A stretch of 64,000 nucleotides of DNA from positions 1 to 64,000 of the forward strand of contig CAZFHI010000009.1 in assembly GCA_964518875.1 (NCBI GenBank), given 5' to 3'. Of the stretch, positions 6,314-13,350 are shown one piece after another. The notes beneath the pieces are model-generated. The model saw only the letters and a list, made by a program, of their open reading frames with translations, was not told where the DNA came from and did not search any database. Every line of letters begins with the position of its first letter. Within the stretch, counting starts at the first letter, position 1. Made by a program: the position numbers and the translations under genes. The DNA comes from DTU024 sp964518875 (lineage in GTDB: Bacteria > Bacillota > Clostridia > Christensenellales > Aristaeellaceae).

Positions 6314-7546
6314 TTACAGTTCGACAAAAGCGGGCCGACCGCCATAGCCGACGCCCAGGCCGCCACGGCTGTCATCACAATACACACAGCCGAGGCCGGC
6401 GCTGGACGTACTCCAGTAGCTGCCACCAAGACGAGGATAATATTCAGTGTTTAATTGATTGCGGACATAAACTCTCCCTTGTGTGTAGGTATCACCAGAA
6501 CAGGGAAATAATCCTAGTTCTTTTATGATTGATGGCACAAAAGGAACATTGGTTGTATTAGCCTTAATGTCCTTAAAAAGCTCGCTCATGTATTCGTCCC
6601 CTTCACAACGCAAAGATATATTCGTATCAAGTATAAAAGAAACTCCATTTCCGGCTGCTGTTTTGTTCCATTTTAGTGTTCCGGCACTACCTGGTGCAAC
6701 GAGCGTATAGCTATCGTCTACTTTACTTGGTAGAATAGCTCGCCATTGCGTGCTGCTTGCACTATTGTCGGCATGAATACTTGCTGCGTTGTTGTTTTCG
6801 AAAATTTGTATCTCTCCATCATATATTCTATATCCCGGCATATTTTCCATAGTGTTACCCACGATATCTACAAGGCTATTTGGCGTGCCATCGAGATTCC
6901 AACTTAAAGGACCGCTACCGGTTATAGTTAAATAGCCTCTGCCTTTTTCCCATGTTCGCTGTTTAGGATCAGTAATACCTCCTAAAAAACGTAACCTTTT
7001 CCAATATTTAGGTGCTATATCAGGCTTAAGCTCCGCAACAGATGTATGCGAAGTTATACACTCATATTCCCAGCCGCACAACACTCTTTTTGAGCCAACA
7101 GTATAGTTATTGCCTATGTCCCATGGTGTACCGTCTCTATAGTCAACGCTGAGATAATTATTTCCTTTAGGGCTCCAACCATTCTTTTTAGCTAACAATA
7201 ACAGTAATCCATGCATAGCTATTGTCATGCTGCATGCGCCGGGGAACTGTCTTATCCTTGCATCGAATTCATCAGCTCCGATTGAATGCGCTGGCGGCAT
7301 ATTCGGCAAGCTATACAGCGTTCCTCCTGGTGTCAGTTTGCTTGCTAGATACTTGCCTATCAATATACGGTCAACCTCTTGGCCGTTGACTACAAAGGCG
7401 GGGTGTGTATGATCCGGTAGAGTAGGGTCGAGATCGCTCGATTTACACTTGTAAAACGGCACAAAAATGCTGGGGTTACCGTCTTTGTCGTATTTAACAA
7501 CATTATCCATTTGTTCTGCTAAATATTCTAATGGTGATTGGTTCAT
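6314..7546 (-). CDS. DGR target protein, C-type-lectin-fold tail tip
   Basis: A 410-residue protein whose last 45 residues form the variable C-terminus of a C-type-lectin / formylglycine-generating-enzyme-like fold (YPRLGGSYWSTSSAGL to GVGYGGRPAF). VR codes for about residues 369-405. Residues 373, 376, 379, 382 and 386 (L, S, S, S, G), and probably 369, differ from the TR-encoded H, N, N, N, D. Their spacing of three or four places them on one face of the binding site. The N-terminal part has no family I can name and probably attaches to the baseplate. The inferred role is receptor binding on the host surface. AAAGGAG precedes the start. Confidence 0.9.
   Translation of the reverse strand: MNQSPLEYLAEQMDNVVKYDKDGNPSIFVPFYKCKSSDLDPTLPDHTHPAFVVNGQEVDRILIGKYLASKLTPGGTLYSLPNMPPAHSIGADEFDARIRQFPGACSMTIAMHGLLLLLAKKNGWSPKGNNYLSVDYRDGTPWDIGNNYTVGSKRVLCGWEYECITSHTSVAELKPDIAPKYWKRLRFLGGITDPKQRTWEKGRGYLTITGSGPLSWNLDGTPNSLVDIVGNTMENMPGYRIYDGEIQIFENNNAASIHADNSASSTQWRAILPSKVDDSYTLVAPGSAGTLKWNKTAAGNGVSFILDTNISLRCEGDEYMSELFKDIKANTTNVPFVPSIIKELGLFPCSGDTYTQGRVYVRNQLNTEYYPRLGGSYWSTSSAGLGCVYCDDSRGGLGVGYGGRPAFVEL
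6331..6442 (-). repeat. DGR variable repeat (VR)
   Basis: 111-112 bp at the 3' end of the target gene, homologous to TR at 5661-5772. The 3' 59 bp (6331-6389) are identical to TR and GC-rich, as expected for the initiation-of-mutagenic-homology (IMH) zone. All substitutions lie in the upstream half. Confidence 0.93.
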
Positions 7547-7565
7547 TTTCTCACTCCTTTATAAT

Positions 7566-7585
7566 AAAAATCCGCCTGATAGCGG
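7566..7585 (-). terminator. hairpin between tail operon and DGR target
   Basis: CCGC - TATCAG - GCGG followed by a T-rich stretch on the minus strand, 20 bases upstream of the target start. It is short, so it is probably a partial terminator that sets DGR expression below the tail genes. Confidence 0.45.
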
Positions 7586-7634
7586 TTATATTTCAAGATG
7601 GAGCGGCAGAGCCACTCCTGCGTTGCTTGCCGAC

Positions 7635-7760
7635 TTATTCAGCTAGCTCGGGTAAGTCCAGATCAATCAAAATTTGCTTAACCTGTGGCTTTAGCAGGTC
7701 AGGTACCTGCGCAAAGGTCTTCTTACCCTTTACGATTAAGGTTGCATAGATAATTGCCAT
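7635..7760 (-). CDS. small CD1375-like phage protein, copy 2
   Basis: A 41-residue protein starting MAIIYATLIVKGKKTFAQVP and followed by a short helical part. It resembles a family of tiny proteins found near tail-fibre and lysis genes of clostridial phages. A GTG two codons upstream has a better distance to GGAG and could be the true start. It is a diverged tandem copy of the gene at 7801-7917. The function is unknown. Confidence 0.6.
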   Translation of the reverse strand: MAIIYATLIVKGKKTFAQVPDLLKPQVKQILIDLDLPELAE

Positions 7761-7800
7761 AATCACTTTCGTCTCCTTTCTCGCTATGCGTAAAATAATA

Positions 7801-7917
7801 TTAAGCAGCACCTGAATCACCATCCAGAATGCGCTGAACATCATCTTTAAGCTGTTCCGGTACATCGTTAATGGTCTTTAGTCCTTTTTTAATCAACATC
7901 GCATAAATTTTTGCCAT
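7801..7917 (-). CDS. small CD1375-like phage protein, copy 1
   Basis: A 38-residue protein beginning MAKIYAMLIKKGLKTINDVP, preceded by AAAGGAG. It shares the pattern MAxIYAxLIxKGxKT with the next gene (7635-7760). The two seem to come from a duplication. Too short for most gene finders. Position after the baseplate genes and before the DGR target suggests a link to tail-tip assembly, but no function is known to me. Confidence 0.65.
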   Translation of the reverse strand: MAKIYAMLIKKGLKTINDVPEQLKDDVQRILDGDSGAA

Positions 7918-7928
7918 AGTATTCTCCT

Positions 7929-8150
7929 TTACGGTATCAACATTTGCTCGTAAACATCAACGAGAGCCATCTGCAAGTCGGTTAGTTCTGTAGCCTGTGT
8001 TTCCAATTGAGTTTTCAGGCTGCGAAAAGGCTCTATCTTTGCCTCTAGCTCAGCTGCTCGCTGTGCTTCCAGTTCTGCTATTTCTTCATCAGTCATGCCG
8101 CCCATTTCAATTGATTGTTCCGGCTCGGGGTTTGTTAAAATTTCACTCAT
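7929..8150 (-). CDS. hypothetical coiled-coil protein, tail-tip region
   Basis: A 73-residue acidic protein that is almost wholly helical (DEEIAELEAQRAAELEAKIE) and probably forms a coiled coil. AAGGAGG-like sequence precedes the start. It lies between tail protein I and the DGR target in a run of small genes that, in many phages, encode fibre adaptors or assembly chaperones. No family recognised. Confidence 0.6.
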   Translation of the reverse strand: MSEILTNPEPEQSIEMGGMTDEEIAELEAQRAAELEAKIEPFRSLKTQLETQATELTDLQMALVDVYEQMLIP

Positions 8151-8162
8151 GTGTTTTCCTCC

Positions 8163-8444
8163 TTATGGCGTTAAGGCCGCAAGCTGGGTTTCTGCCAACT
8201 CCAGCCGTTTTTCAAGTTCTCTTATTTGTGACTGAGTTATAACATAGTAAAACTCAAAGGCTAAGTTAGTGTGCATTAGACCGTTTTCCAAGCGATTAAA
8301 ATGATATGCGTCTTGGTTAGTTCCTTCTTGAATCGTTTCGCCTGGAAAAGGCTCATGCTCAATAGTGCCATCTGCATTTTGCGTTTCAATAAACCTATTT
8401 TCAAATTCGACTACATGATCTTTCCAAATTGTTTTTTGATACAT
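8163..8444 (-). CDS. hypothetical tail-tip region protein
   Basis: A 93-residue protein with a beta-rich N-terminal half (KTIWKDHVVEFENRF, GTIEHEPFPG) and a helical C-terminal end (IRELEKRLELAETQLAALTP). Its start overlaps the stop of the previous gene, which suggests coupled translation. The pattern resembles small phage structural or fibre-linker proteins, but no specific family is evident. Confidence 0.6.
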   Translation of the reverse strand: MYQKTIWKDHVVEFENRFIETQNADGTIEHEPFPGETIQEGTNQDAYHFNRLENGLMHTNLAFEFYYVITQSQIRELEKRLELAETQLAALTP

Positions 8445-8749
8445 TAGCTTTCCACCTCCGTGATATTAAAATCAAACCATTGTAGATAATGCGTCTGAAG
8501 TGAGTTAGTGCTGACATTAATGTCTTTGCTTGCCCATACTTGATTAGCGGTCGAGAATAGGCGTACTTGGTTTATTGTTGCCGGCGTTGAATGGGTAATT
8601 GGTATTTTTATTCGCACCGTTCCTTCTGGTGTTATTTCTGTTTCGGAAATATCTACCCTGTAATAAGTTGTGCCTATGCGATATTCTCCATAGGCTATCC
8701 TGCTTTTAATAAATTCTCTCAAGTCAGTTAAGGCTGTCGCAGTTAGCAT
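8444..8749 (-). CDS. hypothetical tail-tip region protein
   Basis: A 101-residue, beta-rich protein that is not recognised by family. The strands alternate (YRIGTTYYRVDISETEITPE, TVRIKIPITHSTPATINQVR), as in small fibre or baseplate proteins. It follows tail protein I by 13 bases and shares a one-base stop/start overlap with the next gene. A structural or attachment role is inferred from position only. Confidence 0.6.
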   Translation of the reverse strand: MLTATALTDLREFIKSRIAYGEYRIGTTYYRVDISETEITPEGTVRIKIPITHSTPATINQVRLFSTANQVWASKDINVSTNSLQTHYLQWFDFNITEVES

Positions 8750-8762
8750 TTGTTTCCTCCTT

Positions 8763-9665
8763 TTATTTTAGCAGAGTGTTATGCTTAGTTCCGCATTTCT
8801 TAACAGTAAAAAGCGTTCCCTCAGCTGTTGCAACAGCCTTTAGGGCGTCGGTCTTTATGTCACCTTGGGTTGACACCACCGGCTCAGTTCCTGCCTTTAC
8901 AGTGCCTGTTTTAGGCACAGAATAAAGGAAATGTTCTTCTTTTTCTATTCCGCCACGTTTAGATACTTTAGGTGAAGTTCCGGTCTTGGTGGTACCAGTT
9001 TTGGGTACAGAGTAAATAGATTGGCGGGCCTGCGTGTTGACGGTTATATTATCAGCTGCAATTCCGCCTTGTGTAGATACTCCTGGTATCGTGCCGCTCT
9101 TAGGTACGCTATATCCAATACCGCTTTCCGATGTGTTAATGGCTATGCCACAGCTGATACGTACTACAACCTCGTCCTCTTCCAAATGAGAGCGAAAAGA
9201 CTTATAGTATTCAATTGCACTTTTAAGCATGCCAATATTTGCGGCTTCTTTCGTTTTGGTAACATCAACCACAACCCTAAAACAGTGGGGTTGCCCGCCG
9301 TACTCAAACCATTCTCGAACCGTGCTGTTAGGGAAAATGTCAGAAAGCGCACGATCTAGAGCGCCCTTTGTACCAAGACGACGGTGAACATAGAAGCTAT
9401 CTCTTATTAAATTGCGTTTTGTTTCCAAAGAGTAGTTGTAGTCGTACCACACAACGTCAAAGTCATGAGCAAGCATATCAAGCACCGGCTCTTCAAGTTC
9501 ATCTATTCTAGAATATATTTTTACCAGATATGTTTTGGTCTTAAGCTTGGATAGCGCATCGGCTATTATCTGGCCAAGCAAATTCATTCCTTTGTCCTGA
9601 GCCAGTACCGTTGGTAAAGTGCGCATCAGGTTATCTTTAGTCAATCCATACAGTTCATTATTCAT
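8763..9665 (-). CDS. phage tail protein I (baseplate) with C-terminal repeats
   Basis: About 300 residues. The N-terminal 170 residues match P2-type gpI, a baseplate wedge protein that links gpJ to the fibre (LPTVLAQDKGM, DYNYSLETKRNLIRDSFYVH, GTKGALDRALSDIF). The C-terminal part, unlike P2 gpI, holds three full repeats of about 30-35 residues, each starting YSVPK(S/T)GT and ending (S)(T/K)xGxI, plus a partial fourth (FTVKKCGT). I chose the ATG at 9665 because GGAGG lies eight bases upstream. It overlaps the end of gpJ. The repeats probably form the bridge to the DGR-diversified tip. Confidence 0.85.
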   Translation of the reverse strand: MNNELYGLTKDNLMRTLPTVLAQDKGMNLLGQIIADALSKLKTKTYLVKIYSRIDELEEPVLDMLAHDFDVVWYDYNYSLETKRNLIRDSFYVHRRLGTKGALDRALSDIFPNSTVREWFEYGGQPHCFRVVVDVTKTKEAANIGMLKSAIEYYKSFRSHLEEDEVVVRISCGIAINTSESGIGYSVPKSGTIPGVSTQGGIAADNITVNTQARQSIYSVPKTGTTKTGTSPKVSKRGGIEKEEHFLYSVPKTGTVKAGTEPVVSTQGDIKTDALKAVATAEGTLFTVKKCGTKHNTLLK

Positions 9666-10800
9666 CCTCATAACCTCCATTTATCACAGAAGTATTTAAA
9701 GCAACAGCCAGCGCCGGAGCAGTGCCGTCACTTCCATCAGCTAAGATTGTAAAATTAGGAGATGTCAAATCTACACGTTTAACGCCTTCTACTTCCATAA
9801 TAATGCTAATCAGCGTGGAAGGGTTGATGTCACGCCCAAGCTTACCGCCCTGCCATTGTTTAAATTCTTCTACCGCAGCAGTTACAGCTGCTTCAATTTC
9901 TGAAGCGTTTTGAGTTGCCTTTTTGCTTATATAGTATGTCAAGGCAATATTATATTGTACTTGTATCGGATCAAGTACTTCTACATGATCAGTCAGAGGT
10001 CGCACCTCATCAGAATTACACGCCTCAAGCACGGCAGCCTTTACTTCTGCACTGGCGATGTTCCCATCATCCATCAGCACATATAGCTTGACTTCTCCCG
10101 GCAAAGGTGAGTTTACTACAACGTCAGCAATATTGGTGTTGACAGATTTTGCCCAATACTTATATGAGCCAACAGCTCCTGCGGTTGAGTAGGCATCTTG
10201 GCTAGCTACCATTAAATCATAGTATTCATCGTCCGTGGCGGCATCTGCACCACCGTCGCTCACGGTTATGTTGGCACAACTCAAGTAATAAGGGAAAGGG
10301 TCTACCAGCTCGGTAATTTGTCCAGGCAAATACCCATTGCCCACTTCGCCATTAGTTAAACATACCGCTCTTACTGTTGCTGAAGTGCTCCCGATTGGCA
10401 CATAGGCGTCTTCTTCGGTTACAAATACGATCTCATCATTGCTTACCGATATTCGTGTTCCTTGAGGGATTAACACGGAAGATGATTGCGCTTCTGATAT
10501 GTTAAATTGCATAGCTACATACGCCGGCTTTGCTTCAGGACGTTTTTTTCCGAAATACAATTCGCCTAGAGCATCAAGGTTTTTTCCTACCGCTTGACTT
10601 GGTATATTCTGATTAGCCGCATGGTTAATCATAGCTAAAATTTGTACTAAAACGTCACTTATCCAGCTTATGAACAGCCTGACAGGGCTTGATGGTAGCA
10701 CCATATCACCTGTTATTTCTTCATATAACGATATTAAAGATATTTCGACAGCTTCTGGATCGGTATCGACAAATTCATGCGGAGGAGATAGTCTACTCAT
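9658..10800 (-). CDS. baseplate assembly protein J
   Basis: 380 residues with the full layout of P2/Mu-type baseplate protein J: an N-terminal helical region (VRLFISWISDVLVQILAMIN), a central beta domain (VLIPQGTRISVSNDEIVFVT) and a C-terminal domain with GKLGRDINPSTLISIIMEVE. gpJ forms the wedges of the contractile-tail baseplate with gpW and gpI. It overlaps gpW by eight bases and gpI also overlaps, forming one translation-coupled baseplate unit. Confidence 0.9.
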   Translation of the reverse strand: MSRLSPPHEFVDTDPEAVEISLISLYEEITGDMVLPSSPVRLFISWISDVLVQILAMINHAANQNIPSQAVGKNLDALGELYFGKKRPEAKPAYVAMQFNISEAQSSSVLIPQGTRISVSNDEIVFVTEEDAYVPIGSTSATVRAVCLTNGEVGNGYLPGQITELVDPFPYYLSCANITVSDGGADAATDDEYYDLMVASQDAYSTAGAVGSYKYWAKSVNTNIADVVVNSPLPGEVKLYVLMDDGNIASAEVKAAVLEACNSDEVRPLTDHVEVLDPIQVQYNIALTYYISKKATQNASEIEAAVTAAVEEFKQWQGGKLGRDINPSTLISIIMEVEGVKRVDLTSPNFTILADGSDGTAPALAVALNTSVINGGYEDE

Positions 10801-11107
10801 AATACGTTACCTCTATAATCGGATTTAATTCACCATCAATATTGGTGTTGTCAAAAATCACCTGATTCACTCGAATGTTTGGAATAAAGCGTTCAACAGC
10901 TTCTGACGCTGCGCTTGCATAAGCGGTTTGTGCAATATTAGCGGGCAAGTGCTTATAAGTCATATCAATTCCAAACTCTCTATTTAACGGTATGGACCCA
11001 CTTGGAGTGTTTAAAACTATTCGGATTGACTCCGCTATCTTTTCTATCCACGACTGGTTTTGCAGTTGAATCTTTTGTGGAATTGTAGTCTCTATTTGAA
11101 ATCGCAT
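10793..11107 (-). CDS. baseplate wedge protein W (gp25-like)
   Basis: 104 residues with the gpW/gp25 fold that joins the baseplate wedge to the tail sheath: SIRIVLNTPSGSIPLNREFG is the signature region, and the protein ends in a beta strand (ELNPIIEVTYYE). An AGAGG site precedes the start. The first 128 bases overlap the 3' end of the gpU-like gene (10980-11783) in another frame. The family assignment is strong for this small protein. Confidence 0.85.
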   Translation of the reverse strand: MRFQIETTIPQKIQLQNQSWIEKIAESIRIVLNTPSGSIPLNREFGIDMTYKHLPANIAQTAYASAASEAVERFIPNIRVNQVIFDNTNIDGELNPIIEVTYYE

Positions 11108-11783
11108 TTTTTAATACCTCTACCACATTGTATTTTTTTGCTGCGTCTGAAACAGCTTTAACCACCTTGATACCTGCTTTCACTGCCAACCCAACAATAC
11201 CGGTACTTTTAGCGGCGGTGGTTGTTTTCTTTTTGGTTTTTCTTGTTACCGGTTTTGTGTTAATTCTTACAGGTCTATCGCTAGGAGGAATTACCGGTTT
11301 TCTTTTTGCTCCAGCTTTTGGATAAATAACATTGCTTGTTTTCATTCGATCTGTAAAAGATATACGGTTGCTAATTATCGGCATATTTATGCTTTTTATG
11401 TATTCCATTAGAGTAATTTTTACTATGCAGGATAACAGCGACCCGTCTTTGTGTAAATGTTCGATCTTTCTTTCCATGTATGTAATTACCCAATGTCCAG
11501 GAATCGGAATGTTGCCGACAACAAATTTAACCGCCTCATGATTGCGTATCAATGTATTTAAACGATCCAGCATGTTGGTTGGATTTACTCCTAAAAATGC
11601 ACTCAATTTAATTTCAATATTAATTTTATCAGGGGTATCGCCTACATACTCTAGCATATCAGTTTGGCTATGTCTTGTATGTTCCTTATATCTTGCAGAA
11701 GTGCTCCAATCAAGATTATTAAGCAATATACTTTCATTAATCGATGTGTAAAAAACAACATCTCCCAAGCTTCCGATTATCAT
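10980..11783 (-). CDS. tail protein U-like baseplate component
   Basis: 267 residues. The N-terminal 130 residues match P2-type gpU: IIGSLGDVVFYTSIN, then a beta-rich region with DMLEYVGDTPDKINIEIKLS. The remainder is basic, lysine- and threonine-rich (KPVTRKTKKKTTTAAK) and low in complexity. The C-terminal 42 codons are overlapped by the gpW gene. It starts four bases inside the upstream spike gene. A role at the tail tube/baseplate junction is expected. Confidence 0.75.
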   Translation of the reverse strand: MIIGSLGDVVFYTSINESILLNNLDWSTSARYKEHTRHSQTDMLEYVGDTPDKINIEIKLSAFLGVNPTNMLDRLNTLIRNHEAVKFVVGNIPIPGHWVITYMERKIEHLHKDGSLLSCIVKITLMEYIKSINMPIISNRISFTDRMKTSNVIYPKAGAKRKPVIPPSDRPVRINTKPVTRKTKKKTTTAAKSTGIVGLAVKAGIKVVKAVSDAAKKYNVVEVLKNAISNRDYNSTKDSTAKPVVDRKDSGVNPNSFKHSKWVHTVK

Positions 11784-12055
11784 GTGATAACCCCCAGTAC
11801 ATAACCATCCATAGAAAATCCAGGCGTATAAACCACTAATACTAAATCATTTACTTTAGGCATCCAATAACGGTATTTAACTGTATGGCTGTGATTATCT
11901 TGCGTTGATACAGAATATTCTGCTGGGTGCTGTAGCACCTTAAGCCAACCGGACACCATGTTATTAAATTGGGGGAAGTGAACACGTACAGTCAGTTCGC
12001 TTTTTTTTGTTGCAGAAATTACACCAACTCTAACCAGGTTTTTATAATCGCTCAT
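11780..12055 (-). CDS. baseplate spike protein V-like (OB-fold only)
   Basis: About 91 residues from the ATG at 12055, which has AAAGGAG at the right distance; an upstream ATG at 12070 lies before that site and is less likely. It contains the OB-fold of gpV/gp5-type spikes (VRVGVISATKKSELTVRVHF, YWMPKVNDLVLVVYTPG) and ends there. The C-terminal beta-helix of longer spikes is absent, so another protein must supply the piercing tip. It is the central part of the cell-puncturing device next to hub protein D. Confidence 0.8.
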   Translation of the reverse strand: MSDYKNLVRVGVISATKKSELTVRVHFPQFNNMVSGWLKVLQHPAEYSVSTQDNHSHTVKYRYWMPKVNDLVLVVYTPGFSMDGYVLGVIT

Positions 12056-12066
12056 TGACGCTCCTT

Positions 12067-13134
12067 TCATATAGCTTTGCGTAGCTCGATATCCGTCTTA
12101 TATCCTCCACTCGAAACATCGTGTATGGTTCTTTTTATTATGTACCGTCCGTTAAAAGCACCAAATCCCTCTAAATCAATACCTTCACTTGCTACAAGAG
12201 AAGGATTGCCCGGCAGCGTAAAACGCCCTGTCTTTTCAAACTTATTGTGTGCTCTAATCAACTTTTCAGCCAATACTATAGCATCAGCATTTGAGTCCAC
12301 CTTCTGGTTAGTTATAATAAGCATTCTGTTATTGCCGTCTTCTTTATAATCATCAGTTTTTACTTCTCCCTCTATAAGTTTGCCTGCTGTTGGACTCATA
12401 TAACGCACTACGCAATGCGTATAGTCAACTTGACTTTGCGCACTTCGTAAACTCCAGCGTGAATAGCTTCCGTCATTTTTAGTGATAGTCGCAACGCTTT
12501 TTAATTGTGCATATTTAGATTGGTCAAAAATAACTATTTTTCCATGCGATATTTTAAGTGAATAACCTGCATCTACACATAGACGCTTCAAAAAAGCAAT
12601 ATCAGTTTGATCATTCTGCTCCTTTCGCTCAAAAAACGGATCGTAAGCGCTATCAAATATAAAACCCATGCCGCTACGTTTTGCTATTTCGTTACCTATA
12701 CCAGAAAGTCTATAGCTTTCCCAACTTTTACTTCGCTCGGTTGAACGAATACCGTTTTTATCCGTTAATGAAGATGCTTTTATCGTTATAGTTGCAGGTG
12801 GCCCTGTTGGTGATATTTCGTCAAGCGAAAACTTTCCACAATCCAGCATTAAATGTTCATTTGGCTTTGTCCAGTTATAGCAGTGTATTTTTGCTGTTAT
12901 GGATAAGCCTTTTGTTTTTATTCCGACATCGGAATTAAGCTGAGCTATCAACATATCATCTAACCATTTATTAAGCCACTTTTCATCACGGTCATTAAGG
13001 ATTATCTGCAGGTCGTCCGCTTCTTCTTCCTCGCTATCAATGTATCGTAATCGGATTAAATCCTTTTTTACTTCTTTGGATATGTCGACCCCGTCAAAAG
13101 TAAGTTGAACTTCAGAACGCCTTCCTTTGCTCAT
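12067..13134 (-). CDS. tail hub protein D (late control protein D family)
   Basis: 355 residues of the gpD/gp27-like hub family. Typical segments are LRYIDSEEEEADDLQIILND, GKFSLDEISPTGPPATITIK and the end region LVASEGIDLEGFGAFNGRY. The hub forms the ring at the tube end that holds the spike. It starts one base after the gpX stop, in the conserved P2 order X-D-V. The name late control protein comes from P2 and does not imply regulation here. Confidence 0.9.
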   Translation of the reverse strand: MSKGRRSEVQLTFDGVDISKEVKKDLIRLRYIDSEEEEADDLQIILNDRDEKWLNKWLDDMLIAQLNSDVGIKTKGLSITAKIHCYNWTKPNEHLMLDCGKFSLDEISPTGPPATITIKASSLTDKNGIRSTERSKSWESYRLSGIGNEIAKRSGMGFIFDSAYDPFFERKEQNDQTDIAFLKRLCVDAGYSLKISHGKIVIFDQSKYAQLKSVATITKNDGSYSRWSLRSAQSQVDYTHCVVRYMSPTAGKLIEGEVKTDDYKEDGNNRMLIITNQKVDSNADAIVLAEKLIRAHNKFEKTGRFTLPGNPSLVASEGIDLEGFGAFNGRYIIKRTIHDVSSGGYKTDIELRKAI

Positions 13135-13350
13135 TTAAACCTCCTGACGCCAAGGAGGCAGATGACTAAGTGATGCCTGCTCCAGCGTGATTTTAGGCAG
13201 TTGCAACTCAATCCCGGCCGGAAATATATAGTACTCCAGTAACTCCGTGTTTGCTGCCATAAGTTTATTAACATGTCTGGTGTCACCCAATTGTTTAAAG
13301 GCGATCAAATCCCATTTGTCGCCTTGTTCTGTTACATATACATTAGGCAT
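13135..13350 (-). CDS. tail protein X (LysM-like)
   Basis: 71 residues with the short LysM-like fold of P2 gpX (YVTEQGDKWDLIAFKQLGDT, FPAGIELQLPKI). It overlaps the tape measure stop by eight bases and is followed immediately by gpD. In contractile tails it works at the hub/tube interface and may touch peptidoglycan. Confidence 0.85.
   Translation of the reverse strand: MPNVYVTEQGDKWDLIAFKQLGDTRHVNKLMAANTELLEYYIFPAGIELQLPKITLEQASLSHLPPWRQEV

Larger units (their letters stand above)
4437..7546 (-). other. diversity-generating retroelement (DGR) cassette
   Basis: In transcription order the cassette holds the target gene with variable repeat (VR), a GRNA-loop hairpin, avd, the template repeat (TR) and the reverse transcriptase. 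This is the classical order of phage DGRs such as that of Bordetella phage BPP-1. In these elements the TR transcript is copied with adenine-specific errors and the cDNA replaces VR, diversifying a C-type-lectin domain. Hairpins at 7566-7585 and 4388-4410 bracket the unit. The position right after the baseplate genes implies that the diversified protein is the tail receptor-binding tip. Confidence 0.93.
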
